Source: an uncultured SAR86 cluster bacterium (GTDB lineage Bacteria > Pseudomonadota > Gammaproteobacteria > Magnimaribacterales > D2472). Taken from it: a stretch of DNA of 64,000 bases. Under the pieces are notes generated by a model, which saw only the letters and a list, made by a program, of their open reading frames with translations, ran no database searches and was not told where the DNA came from. This document shows positions 9,008 through 17,033 of the stretch, in pieces. The first letter of the stretch is position 1. Every line of letters starts with the position of its first letter. The stretch lies in contig CACKRJ010000001.1 in the NCBI GenBank assembly GCA_902602595.1, forward strand, positions 410,522 through 474,521. Reading direction: 5' to 3'. Made by a program: the position numbers and the translations under genes.

Positions 9008-9508
9008 TTATTTAATAAAGTAAGCAACGCTATGATCATCGAAATCCCTGACACCAACTTTGTCAAAGCCCATCTTTTCATGAAAATTTAAAGAAGGCTG
9101 ATTAACAGGCTGGGTATTTACCTCTAATGCTATTGGTAAATCGTTATTTTTAGCTTGGACAAATATGTTTTTATAGATAGCTTGCCCCAAGCCTGCTCTT
9201 CTATATTGCTCATCAATTGCAATCCTGTCTACATAGAGAAATTTCTTAAGCCTTTGAGTAAAAAATTTATAATTTTCGGATCCATAACCTGAGCCCTCCC
9301 TCATGCAGATTATAAATCCAACAATCTTATCATCGTCTAGTACTAGTAAATTGTATGCGCTTAGTTCTATTAATTGTTTTAAATGGTTCATAGACTCCAA
9401 CGAGCCAACCTCTGGAGTATTTGACTGATTTAGGTCATAGATTGACTGAAGTTGAGTCTCATTAGTAGTTCCATCAGAAAAGGTGTTTAGTTTATATTGG
9501 GGATTCAT
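9008..9508 (-). CDS. GNAT family N-acetyltransferase
   Basis: Acetyl-CoA-dependent acyltransferase of unknown acceptor, 166 residues. The core strand and pyrophosphate loop are clear: V-D-R-I-A-I-D-E-Q-Y-R-R-A-G-L-G-Q-A, with R103-x-x-G106-x-G108 as the motif-A CoA-binding loop. The C-terminal half contains L-E-V-N-T-Q-P-V-N-Q-P-S-L-N-F-H-E-K-M-G-F, the usual motif B. It lies between a BI-1-like membrane protein gene and the hydrolase lipoprotein, all on the minus strand with tiny gaps. Confidence 0.85.
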   Translation of the reverse strand: MNPQYKLNTFSDGTTNETQLQSIYDLNQSNTPEVGSLESMNHLKQLIELSAYNLLVLDDDKIVGFIICMREGSGYGSENYKFFTQRLKKFLYVDRIAIDEQYRRAGLGQAIYKNIFVQAKNNDLPIALEVNTQPVNQPSLNFHEKMGFDKVGVRDFDDHSVAYFIK

Positions 9509-9512
9509 TTTT

Positions 9513-10247
9513 CTAAGAATAGCTGCCCATGGCCTCTAGAAAATACAAAATAATATTAATTATGTCTAAGTACATACTGAAGGCAAGATCGATTGCAGTG
9601 TTCCAATCATTTAAACCTTGATTAGAACTTACATTAACCATGCTGATAGAGGCAAGCAATGACATGGAGAAGGTGATAATTCCTATTACTGCTTTTATTT
9701 TTTGTGCTCCTCTTGATATACCTCTAACAAGCGTAGCAAGCTCCCAAATAATTAACATTATTATTAGAGAGGCAACTGTTGATACAAAAATTGGGTTTGC
9801 AAAGTTTATTCCACTAACAGAGACCAAAACAAACATTGCAGCAGTTGTTAGAGTTGCTCCTTTGAGACCTGTCATGCCATCGTTTTCATCCATATCCATA
9901 ATTATGAAACCGATAACAGAGCCATAAAATATGGCACTAATAGTCATAAAGATAAATTGAATAAATGAACTTGAAAAAATTATGAAAGCTGTAGCCGTCC
10001 ACATTGAAATGATCGCAAATAAGATAAACCAAAAGAAAAATAGTGTGGTGGCTTTATTTTGCACGATACAAATATCAGTCTGCCTATTTGGATTAATGGC
10101 CTCTGCAAAAGCAATGCCTAAAAATGTCTTATTTGCATAAAAGGCTTTCTTGCATTGTTGAATAATAAAAAATGTGCAGCTATAAAGGACTGCCAATTCA
10201 AAACCTAGAATTAAATAAACTTTAAAGGCTAAACTGGTGGCGCTCAT
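9513..10247 (-). CDS. Bax inhibitor-1 (BI-1/YccA) family membrane protein
   Basis: Multi-pass inner-membrane protein of 244 residues with about seven hydrophobic segments. The C-terminal F-S-M-Y-L-D-I-I-N-I-I-L-Y-F-L-E-A-M-G matches the conserved last helix of BI-1 proteins (L-Y-L-D-x-x-N-L-F-L...). M-D-M-D-E-N-D-G-M-T-G-L-K-G in the middle replaces the usual loop. BI-1 relatives act as pH-regulated calcium leaks or interact with FtsH; which applies here is unknown. The assignment rests mainly on the C-terminus. Confidence 0.68.
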   Translation of the reverse strand: MSATSLAFKVYLILGFELAVLYSCTFFIIQQCKKAFYANKTFLGIAFAEAINPNRQTDICIVQNKATTLFFFWFILFAIISMWTATAFIIFSSSFIQFIFMTISAIFYGSVIGFIIMDMDENDGMTGLKGATLTTAAMFVLVSVSGINFANPIFVSTVASLIIMLIIWELATLVRGISRGAQKIKAVIGIITFSMSLLASISMVNVSSNQGLNDWNTAIDLAFSMYLDIINIILYFLEAMGSYS

Positions 10248-10255
10248 AAGATGCT

Positions 10256-11713
10256 CTAGTTGCTTGATCCCTCTCTAATGATTTCAACATATGTTTTGAT
10301 GCCTGAAATAAAGCTATCAATCTCTATGCTTTCATTGGTTCCATGAATACCAGCCATATCCTCTGGAACAATAAAATACGGATTAAACCTAAAAGAATTA
10401 TCTGCAATTTTTGAGTAGTGTCGAGTATCAGATGCTGCGATCATTAAACCGGGAACTGGAACAATGTCACCATAAACTTTTTCTAAGGAAGAAGAGACTA
10501 TTTTAAATCCGGGAGAATCCCAAGATGAAATTTCAGAAGCTTCCCTGCCACCTAAAAATCTAACCTCCACATCATTTGATCCAACAACTCTCCTTACATG
10601 ATTAGTTACACTTTCAGTTGTGTCTCTGGGATGAAGCCTAAAATTAATTAGGGCTGTTGCTTCAATCGGAAGAACATTACTTTTTACACTACCATTCAAC
10701 ATGGTTGGCGCTGTTGTTGTTCTGATCATTGCATTAATAACTGGTGTTGAGGAAAGTTGTGAATCAAGCATTCCTCCAAACAGCCATCTATTAGCGAATA
10801 AAAAACGGTATCCAAATGGCATATGTTTGCTGACTTCGTTAAACATAGCTGCGCTAAGCCCTTCCAAGCTTCCAGGCAATGGTTCTTTTTCAAGTTTTAC
10901 GAGAGCTTCTGCAAGAATTGTGACCGCTGTTCTTTTTGGGGGCGTGGAAGAGTGTCCTCCGTTGGCCTTTGCAATAATCATTATGTTGGCGCTACCTTTT
11001 TCAGCAACGTTAATAGGAGCAATAAACTTATCTATGCCAGGAAAAAAGCCTTTATTTACAAATGAGCCCTCACCGAGCGACCATAAAAGCTGAACTCCCT
11101 CTTGTCTAAGCTTTTCCGTTATCAAAGCAGCGCCAGTGCCACCAACTTCCTCATCATGCCCGAAGCTAAAATATGTTGTTCTCTTGGGCTTAAAGTTATT
11201 TTTTATCAAATAGGTTGCGGCTTCCATTAAACCAATGACGCCACTTTTATCATCCAGTGCTCCTCGACCCCAAATTCTATTATTAGAAATTACTCCAGCA
11301 AATGGATCTTCTTGCCAAAGATTTTCAGTGCCAGGGATTATAGGTACAACATCATGGTGACCTTCAAATAAAATTGGGGCCAACATTGGATTGGCTCCTT
11401 GCCATTTAAAAAGTAACGAGTGCTCAAGCTGCTCTATCTCCATGACCTTATGAAACTCTGGATAGGTTGTTTCAGCCCACTTAATAAAATTATTAAACTC
11501 CTCGTAAGGGAAGTTTTCTTCATCTTGATAAGAGATTGTCTTAAATCTTATTGATGCAGCTAAGTTTTGACTTGCTTTAATCTCATCAATTGAAATAGCT
11601 TCGCCTGAAATAATTCGAGCAACTGAGGCTGTATGAGTAACAGTTCTATACAAAGCTATTATCAGTAAAAAAGCAAGTATACCGAGGGCTGAAAGAAATA
11701 ATTTTTTTAACAT
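10256..11713 (-). CDS. M20 family peptidase, carboxypeptidase S/PM20D1-like
   Basis: Zinc amidohydrolase of 485 residues with an N-terminal membrane anchor (residues about 5-22). Metal-site motifs are G-H-H-D-V-V-P (H119, D121), A-L-D-D-K-S-G (bridging D154) and H-D-E-E-V-G-G (catalytic E188, ligand E189). The insertion between them and the length match the CPS1/PM20D1 branch rather than DapE or PepT. PM20D1 relatives hydrolyse or form N-acyl amino acids; yeast CPS1 is a dipeptidase. Anchoring suggests a periplasmic active site. Exact substrate unknown. Confidence 0.88.
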   Translation of the reverse strand: MLKKLFLSALGILAFLLIIALYRTVTHTASVARIISGEAISIDEIKASQNLAASIRFKTISYQDEENFPYEEFNNFIKWAETTYPEFHKVMEIEQLEHSLLFKWQGANPMLAPILFEGHHDVVPIIPGTENLWQEDPFAGVISNNRIWGRGALDDKSGVIGLMEAATYLIKNNFKPKRTTYFSFGHDEEVGGTGAALITEKLRQEGVQLLWSLGEGSFVNKGFFPGIDKFIAPINVAEKGSANIMIIAKANGGHSSTPPKRTAVTILAEALVKLEKEPLPGSLEGLSAAMFNEVSKHMPFGYRFLFANRWLFGGMLDSQLSSTPVINAMIRTTTAPTMLNGSVKSNVLPIEATALINFRLHPRDTTESVTNHVRRVVGSNDVEVRFLGGREASEISSWDSPGFKIVSSSLEKVYGDIVPVPGLMIAASDTRHYSKIADNSFRFNPYFIVPEDMAGIHGTNESIEIDSFISGIKTYVEIIREGSSN

Positions 11714-11744
11714 TCTTTACTGTAATAAAAGATGGTTAAAGATG

Positions 11745-12335
11745 CTATGAAAGTTCTGGGCGTTTCCCAGCAAAGTTAGCAAAATAATCTTTGATAAATT
11801 TTAAATCTTTGTCCACATCTCCTGAAGGACTAAAAAAATCTCCAAGCTCGACAGTTTTATTAGAGAAATCTATTCCGGCCATCATGATTTTACTATTGGT
11901 TTCATTTGCAATTCGTAAGAAGCCAGATTTAAGTCTTTCTACTTTTTTTCTAGTGCCCTCTGGGGCTATAGCGATAATAAAGCCTTTATACTTCTCAGTA
12001 ACATTGTAAATCTCATTCTTTAACGCTTCTGGGTTTGCTCTATTTACAGGAATTCCACCCATTTTTCTGAGTAGCCTGCGAAAACCTTTTTTAAAAATTG
12101 AATGTTTGCCCACCCAATGAATATTTACATCAAGACTTAATATAAGTGACATTGCAAGAACAAAATCCCAATTAGAGGTATGTGGTCCAGCGATTAACAC
12201 CACACGCTGATCTTTGGGAAGATGGCCAGTAGTTTTCCATCCTGTTATTTTCATTAAGAATTTGCCTAGCCATCTAAGAGGCCTAGGTCTATATGCGCGC
12301 AAATGCTCAGGGATAAAGATTTTGTATTTGCTCAT
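11745..12335 (-). CDS. 1-acylglycerol-3-phosphate acyltransferase-like (PlsC domain)
   Basis: PlsC-domain acyltransferase of 196 residues. The catalytic HX4D motif is H52-T-S-N-W-D57 (G-P-H-T-S-N-W-D-F) and the substrate-binding motif is A-P-E-G-T-R around 124-129. The G-P-H-T-S-N-W-D variant is typical of a short, soluble-looking branch separate from classical PlsC; a second, membrane-bound PlsC lies at 55469-56110. The acyl acceptor is probably a lysophospholipid but is not demonstrated. It follows a crotonase gene on the same strand with 33 bp between. Confidence 0.82.
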   Translation of the reverse strand: MSKYKIFIPEHLRAYRPRPLRWLGKFLMKITGWKTTGHLPKDQRVVLIAGPHTSNWDFVLAMSLILSLDVNIHWVGKHSIFKKGFRRLLRKMGGIPVNRANPEALKNEIYNVTEKYKGFIIAIAPEGTRKKVERLKSGFLRIANETNSKIMMAGIDFSNKTVELGDFFSPSGDVDKDLKFIKDYFANFAGKRPELS

Positions 12336-12368
12336 GGTGGGTAGTCTATATGGTTTTGATATCTTCTT

Positions 12369-13070
12369 CTATTTTAGGCTTGTTAACTTTTCATATTTTT
12401 CTATTGCGGCTGAGATCTTTTGTCTAACATCATCTTGAGCAGATTTTTTTGTATTGGCATAAAAAGGATGTGGCAATGTTGCTAACTCAGCAGCTTTCTC
12501 CATAACCCTATCCATAAATTTTTCTTCTGGAACAACTTCATCAATATAACCAACCGAGATTGAATCCTGGACAGAATATGCATCAGCATGAAAAACTGCT
12601 GGATAAAAATAATGCTTATTGACTCTAGCTTTAAGTATTTCCATGATTTGTATTGGAATATCCATGTTATTTCGAACTTCATTTGCCTGACAAATATACT
12701 TACCATCTATAGCAATCCTATAATCTGCTGAGCAAGTCACAAACAAGCCTAATGCGATTGAGTGTCCTGAAACAGCAGCAACAATCGGCCTATCAAAGGA
12801 ATAAAGCTCTAATAGCAAACGGTAACCCAGTTGAACCATCTTAGAAATTTTTTCCATGTCGCCAGTTGCTAATGTCTTTAAATCAAATCCACCTGAAAAC
12901 AATCCCTCTCTTCCAGTTATAACAAGTGCTCCTGAATCTCTTGGAACCTTTGCAAGCAATTCGTTAACTTGACAGAGCATCTCATATGAAAAAGCATTAG
13001 CTTTACCATCATCGAGCTTGATAATTGAAATATCATTTTCTTGAGATAGGGTTGCAATTGAATTTGTCAT
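12369..13070 (-). CDS. Enoyl-CoA hydratase/isomerase (crotonase) family protein
   Basis: Crotonase-fold protein of 233 residues. Oxyanion-hole regions are recognisable: G-L-F-S-G-G-F-D-L-K near 55-64 and V-S-G-H-S-I-A-L-G-L-F-V-T-C-S-A-D-Y-R-I-A near 98-118. The second motif lacks the G-G-G triplet of classical hydratases, and I do not see the usual glutamate pair, so hydratase activity is doubtful. It could be an isomerase, thioesterase or hydrolase of the same fold. Confidence 0.78.
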   Translation of the reverse strand: MTNSIATLSQENDISIIKLDDGKANAFSYEMLCQVNELLAKVPRDSGALVITGREGLFSGGFDLKTLATGDMEKISKMVQLGYRLLLELYSFDRPIVAAVSGHSIALGLFVTCSADYRIAIDGKYICQANEVRNNMDIPIQIMEILKARVNKHYFYPAVFHADAYSVQDSISVGYIDEVVPEEKFMDRVMEKAAELATLPHPFYANTKKSAQDDVRQKISAAIEKYEKLTSLK

Positions 13071-13088
13071 ATTGTCTATGATGATGCT

Positions 13089-13412
13089 TTAGGTGGTTGA
13101 ATATATATTAACAAGAATTACTCCATTTACTATTAAGAATAGTCCTAAAATTGCTTGCCAGCTCAATCCCTGGCCATAAATAAAGTATGACAAAACTGCT
13201 ATAGACAAAACTCCTAGACCACTCCAACAAGCGTAAACAATAGCAAGAGGTATGGCTCTCAAAGCCAACGTCAGGAAATAGAAAGAAGCAAAATAACAAA
13301 CGCTCATAATTACAGTTGGCAACTTTTCAGAAAACTCCTTAGTAAGAGGAAGCATTAAGGTTCCCGCAACTTCAAAAATAATTGCGCCTAATAATGATAA
13401 ATATGCTGACAT
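13089..13412 (-). CDS. Small multidrug resistance (EmrE/SMR) transporter
   Basis: Four-helix drug/proton antiporter of 107 residues. The essential membrane glutamate is E14 (A-I-I-F-E-V-A-G-T), as in EmrE. The second half has A-I-P-L-A-I-V-Y-A-C-W-S-G-L-G, matching the conserved Y-A-x-W-x-G-x-G of SMR proteins. Normally a dual-topology homodimer exporting cationic compounds or guanidinium; substrate not predictable. Single gene, so a homodimer is expected. Confidence 0.9.
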   Translation of the reverse strand: MSAYLSLLGAIIFEVAGTLMLPLTKEFSEKLPTVIMSVCYFASFYFLTLALRAIPLAIVYACWSGLGVLSIAVLSYFIYGQGLSWQAILGLFLIVNGVILVNIYSTT

Positions 13413-13426
13413 AAATAAATTTTGCC

Positions 13427-14581
13427 TTATTGAGAAATATTATCTATGTAAGTCTTAACTTTAAGCTTGGCATTCTCTCGAATGTCCATATAAAAAAGTG
13501 CGTAATCTAAACCATGATAATTCCCAGAAGAACCGCCAAATGTCTGAAATCTAGTTCCCGTCTGATCAGATGCAAAAAGCAATCCATTTTTGCACTGAGC
13601 CTGAACATATTGCTTAAGAGGAGCTTCTAATGGACCAAAGGTTTCTCCTTTAGGGCCATCATCACCAGTGAAGTCTAGTGAAAATTTACCTGAAACATAG
13701 ACAGCACCCTTAGCATCAGAAAGATCAGATAAGCTCCCTTCATTTTTCCAAGTAATAGGATTTACACAAATATTATTTTCATAAAATGGCATTTCCTTAT
13801 TCAGATATTTCACATTGAATGTATCCCAATGAACAAGACACCCTAATTGTGTTGGATTATCACAAATAGAAAGATCGCTCATTTCATTCATTCTATCTTT
13901 AGAAATTGTGCCACCGATAATATAAGCTCCTACCATCCTTGGGTATAAATCTGTTCCGTCGATTTCTTCTTCTAGCAATCTAATAGAGTGGTGCGTACCT
14001 TGGCTATGACTTGCAAGAATAAACGGTCTTCCGTTGCTGAAGTTATCGATAAAGTGCTCGAAAGATTTTTTTACATCTTGATAAACGAATGCATGAACCT
14101 CCTCTCGAAGTTCATCAGTTCCAAAATAACTGTAAATGGATGCTTGACGATAGTGAGGGGCATAAATACTACAGCAACCATTGTAGGCGCTGGCTTGATT
14201 AGCCATCATCCATTGGGTATTTTCTTTTGTTGCCGATTCTTCTTCAAGAGGATCAGTCCAGCTATCTCCTTTTAAATATCCAGTGGGGTGAACAAAAAAC
14301 ACATCTACTTTAGAGTCTAATTGATCAATGCCCTCTTCCCCGGCTGGAATTAAGTCAGCCTCATCTTCTGTAAAGGGAAGAGATGCCCAAGAACTTTCTT
14401 TTGAATAATCGAGCTGAGGAACTGCATTATTAGGGGTAAAAGGGTGGTCTGGTCCCCCAAAAAAATAACCATATGCAGTTTCGAGTGTTAGTCCTTGGTC
14501 ACGAAGTTCGTCAATATAAGGAAAAGCCCATGCAATAAAAGCTAGAAGAAGTAATGCGAAAGTAAGAAGTGTTCTTTTCAT
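13427..14581 (-). CDS. DUF3089 lipase-like alpha/beta-hydrolase
   Basis: DUF3089 protein of 384 residues, with an N-terminal hydrophobic segment (residues about 4-20) serving as signal or anchor. F-F-V-H-P-T-G-Y and the nucleophile elbow A-S-H-S-Q-G-T-H-H (G-x-S-x-G variant with A-S-H-S-Q-G) are the family landmarks; cysteine pairs such as N-G-C-C-S-I-Y-A-P point to extracytoplasmic folding. The family is assumed to be esterase-like, with no established substrate. Confidence 0.8.
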   Translation of the reverse strand: MKRTLLTFALLLLAFIAWAFPYIDELRDQGLTLETAYGYFFGGPDHPFTPNNAVPQLDYSKESSWASLPFTEDEADLIPAGEEGIDQLDSKVDVFFVHPTGYLKGDSWTDPLEEESATKENTQWMMANQASAYNGCCSIYAPHYRQASIYSYFGTDELREEVHAFVYQDVKKSFEHFIDNFSNGRPFILASHSQGTHHSIRLLEEEIDGTDLYPRMVGAYIIGGTISKDRMNEMSDLSICDNPTQLGCLVHWDTFNVKYLNKEMPFYENNICVNPITWKNEGSLSDLSDAKGAVYVSGKFSLDFTGDDGPKGETFGPLEAPLKQYVQAQCKNGLLFASDQTGTRFQTFGGSSGNYHGLDYALFYMDIRENAKLKVKTYIDNISQ

Positions 14582-14585
14582 GGTG

Positions 14586-14888
14586 TTAATTTATTTTTTT
14601 TAGTATCCAAAAACCAAGCCAAGTGCTAACAATCGCTTTAAATGTTTGAGATAGAATAAGCGGTAATGAAAAAACGAAATTCAACCAAACATTCCAGAAC
14701 CATGAATAAAACCAATCTACTATTGGTAGCAGTAATGTGAAATAGTCTTTAATGAATTTAATGTTGGATAATGTTAGAACTTCATAATCAGATGAGAGCA
14801 CAACTTTTATACCCCATAACACAACGAAAATTTGGATGGGTGTTGTAGCGATACAAAAGTATGCAATAATTTTAAGAAATGTATTCAT
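14586..14888 (-). CDS. Small membrane protein of unknown function
   Basis: 100 residues with three hydrophobic stretches (about 5-32, 48-75 and 82-97) and several tryptophans. No family recognised. It starts at ATG 14888, divergent from the secreted-protein gene at 14939, and ends four bases before the DUF3089 gene start, so the two minus-strand genes are probably cotranscribed. Coding status rests on an open frame in a gap that would otherwise be empty and on position. Confidence 0.55.
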   Translation of the reverse strand: MNTFLKIIAYFCIATTPIQIFVVLWGIKVVLSSDYEVLTLSNIKFIKDYFTLLLPIVDWFYSWFWNVWLNFVFSLPLILSQTFKAIVSTWLGFWILKKIN

Positions 14889-14938
14889 GGTTAAATTACT
14901 CTATGAATAACTATAGTGTGTTTACAGGAGAAACAAAA

Positions 14939-15535
14939 ATGTATAAAAAGTTAAGTTTATTTTCTTTATTATTGATTTCTACATCAATATCTCTTTCGGC
15001 TTATGAGCCTTATGGGCCTCATACCTCTGACAAATGGCAAATATGGGCTTATTCAACTGCGGCTCCATCCTTCTTAGGTGATAAGGCATCCATAATAGGT
15101 AGCAGTGGAAAAGTAATACGAGAAGGTACAAACGGATGGACCTGCCAAGCAGGAAATCCAAGGCCAGTTCCTGTCAAAGGATGGAAAAGTGCCCATGATG
15201 CTATGCCCGCATGTTTTGATGCTGAGGGTGCAAAATGGATGGCAGCGTTTATGAAAAATGAAAAGCCTCAACTATCTCGCTATACCTTTATGTGGATGTT
15301 GCATGGTGATGTTGGAGAGGACAATACAACTCCATTGGTCATGAACAAAGAAGACTCGACTCCTGGTGAGTGGATTGAATCAGGTCCTCACTTAATGTTG
15401 ATTCCTAAAGACGCGTCTGAAGTTGCAAGTTTTACAGATGACTTTATGCATGGTGAGCCATATGTGATGATGCGTGATACAGATTATGCTCACATCATGA
15501 TCCCAACAGAAGGTTACTACAAATATACGAAGTAA
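14939..15535 (+). CDS. Secreted protein of unknown function
   Basis: 198 residues from ATG at 14939, chosen because GGAG lies at 14927-14930, eight bases upstream; a longer frame from 14879 has no such site. The N-terminus is a Sec signal peptide with likely cleavage after S-L-S-A. The mature part is rich in Trp, Met, Pro and His (M-W-M-L-H-G-D-V-G, D-F-M-H-G-E-P-Y-V-M-M-R) with two cysteines that could form a disulfide. I do not recognise the family. Its end shares a hairpin terminator with pssA. Confidence 0.75.
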   Translation: MYKKLSLFSLLLISTSISLSAYEPYGPHTSDKWQIWAYSTAAPSFLGDKASIIGSSGKVIREGTNGWTCQAGNPRPVPVKGWKSAHDAMPACFDAEGAKWMAAFMKNEKPQLSRYTFMWMLHGDVGEDNTTPLVMNKEDSTPGEWIESGPHLMLIPKDASEVASFTDDFMHGEPYVMMRDTDYAHIMIPTEGYYKYTK

Positions 15536-15547
15536 TTAGCTTCAATT

Positions 15548-15582
15548 AATAGAGCTCCGCTAAACTATGCGGAGTCTCTATT
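15548..15582. terminator. Bidirectional hairpin terminator between convergent genes
   Basis: Left arm AATAGAGCTCCGC (15548-15560) pairs with right arm GCGGAGTCTCTATT (15569-15582) with one bulged base and an eight-base loop. It lies directly after the secreted-protein gene and overlaps the pssA 3' end: the pssA stop (15565-15567) is inside the loop. GC-rich inner stem supports function in both directions. Confidence 0.75.
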
Positions 15583-16302
15583 AGAGCTGCTCTGCCAAGC
15601 TATTATAGAAAGAGGAATAGTTAGTAAATAAATCAAAGCTAGGACGTTTATGGTAATCCAGAGAAAGTTGATCATGCTTAGCGCAATAATAGAAAACAAA
15701 ACAAGAAATCCTAACTTTGATTGAATAAAGAACTGTTTTCTTTTTATTGAAAAAGTTGGAATTCTACTTACTAGCAAACCACTTATTAAAATTATGTAGC
15801 CTGCCACAAAATTAAGATTTTCATAGGCCCAGTTATAACCCATAAATGAATGCGTTAATGGCAAAATAATCAAAATTGCTCCAACAGGCGTTGGTATGCC
15901 GCTAAAAAAGTGTTCAGGCTCTCCGTCTGTTGTCTTCGATTTCTCTAATCGCACATTATATAAAGCTAATCTTAAGCAAGAAAAGATTATGAAAGCTAAA
16001 GCAGCAAAAGCACCAATGCCATGGTCTTGATTGAAAATAGACATATAAATTAACAAACCAGGTGCAATTCCAAAGCTTAGGAAATCCGATAAAGAATCTA
16101 GCTGAGCACCAAGATCGGATTGGCTTTGAAGGTGCCTTGCTAGCATGCCATCCAAAACATCACAAACTCCAGCAAAGAGAATACAAACAATGGCTAAATT
16201 AAAGTCCAATTCAATAGCAAATCTAATTGAGCTCAAACCAAAGCTCAATCCTGTTAGAGTAATTACATTGGGAAGAAGAACTTTAAAATCTAGTTTTTTC
16301 AT
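15565..16302 (-). CDS. pssA: CDP-diacylglycerol--serine O-phosphatidyltransferase
   Basis: Makes phosphatidylserine from CDP-diacylglycerol and serine at the inner membrane. The CDP-alcohol phosphotransferase motif is complete: D48-x-x-D51-G52-x-x-A55-R56, G65, D69 and D73 (D-G-M-L-A-R...G-A-Q-L-D-S-L-S-D). 245 residues with about seven membrane segments, the integral-membrane type II form and not the E. coli phospholipase-D-like PssA. It follows psd by three bases, giving a psd-pssA operon for phosphatidylethanolamine. Its last codons fold into the terminator hairpin. Confidence 0.93.
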   Translation of the reverse strand: MKKLDFKVLLPNVITLTGLSFGLSSIRFAIELDFNLAIVCILFAGVCDVLDGMLARHLQSQSDLGAQLDSLSDFLSFGIAPGLLIYMSIFNQDHGIGAFAALAFIIFSCLRLALYNVRLEKSKTTDGEPEHFFSGIPTPVGAILIILPLTHSFMGYNWAYENLNFVAGYIILISGLLVSRIPTFSIKRKQFFIQSKLGFLVLFSIIALSMINFLWITINVLALIYLLTIPLSIIAWQSSSNRDSA

Positions 16303-16305
16303 TTA

Positions 16306-16971
16306 TTATTTTAAGGCAGCCAAAATTGATTCGCCTGCAATGACCTTATCTCCAACTTTGCATTTTTCTACTGCATCCAATGGCATATATATATCAACTC
16401 TTGAACCAAATCTTATAAGCCCAAACCTTTCGCCTTGATTAAGTTGGTGGTTTGATGAAATAAAACTTAGAATTCTCCTGGCAATTAAGCCAGCAATTTG
16501 AACAACTATAATTTTGGCTCCATTATCTGTATTTACAACCAAGCTGCTTCTTTCGTTTTTATCACTTGCCTTATCTAAGCTTGCATTTAAGAATTGGCCT
16601 TTTTTGTATACGATGTGTTCTACTCTTCCTTGAACGGGACTTCTATTTACATGAACATTAAATACGTTCATAAAGACACAGATTCGCTTCATCTTTTCGG
16701 CCTCGATGGGAACTTCGGCTGGAGGATAAGCTTCATCAATTAAGCAAACCTTTCCATCTGCGGAGCTAATAATTAAATTTGAATCTTGTGGAGTATTTCT
16801 TTCAGGATCTCTGAAAAACCATAGAACAAAAAATGTAAGGAAAAAGCCAATTGATGCGACGGCTATTGCTATAGAAAAAAATAAAAGAATCATGGAGCTG
16901 AAAAATAAAATTCCTGAAAACTTCCACCCTTCTGGATGAATGAAATATCTTTTATTATTTTGCTTATTCAT
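16306..16971 (-). CDS. psd: Phosphatidylserine decarboxylase, short (Psd-A) type
   Basis: Converts phosphatidylserine to phosphatidylethanolamine. Counting from an alternative ATG at 16983, the self-cleavage site that forms the pyruvoyl group is R-F-G-S-R with G193-S194; S-A-D-G-K-V (about 74-79) and V-F-N-V-H-V-N-R-S-P (about 107-116) are the other family motifs. Two membrane segments lie in residues 22-57. About 221 residues, the compact form seen with membrane-type PssA. ATG at 16971 is preferred because a purine-rich GAGAGAG sits just before it. Confidence 0.92.
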   Translation of the reverse strand: MNKQNNKRYFIHPEGWKFSGILFFSSMILLFFSIAIAVASIGFFLTFFVLWFFRDPERNTPQDSNLIISSADGKVCLIDEAYPPAEVPIEAEKMKRICVFMNVFNVHVNRSPVQGRVEHIVYKKGQFLNASLDKASDKNERSSLVVNTDNGAKIIVVQIAGLIARRILSFISSNHQLNQGERFGLIRFGSRVDIYMPLDAVEKCKVGDKVIAGESILAALK

Positions 16972-17033
16972 TTGCTCTCTCATAAATCAGTCGTGCATTT
17001 TATGCCATAAAAAGCGCTTTTAAAAATTAAATG

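Noticed and set aside
10701-11093. Long plus-strand open frame opposite the M20 peptidase gene
   Set aside because: It is the antisense shadow of a gene with clear zinc-site motifs; the translated product has no recognisable domain or start signal.
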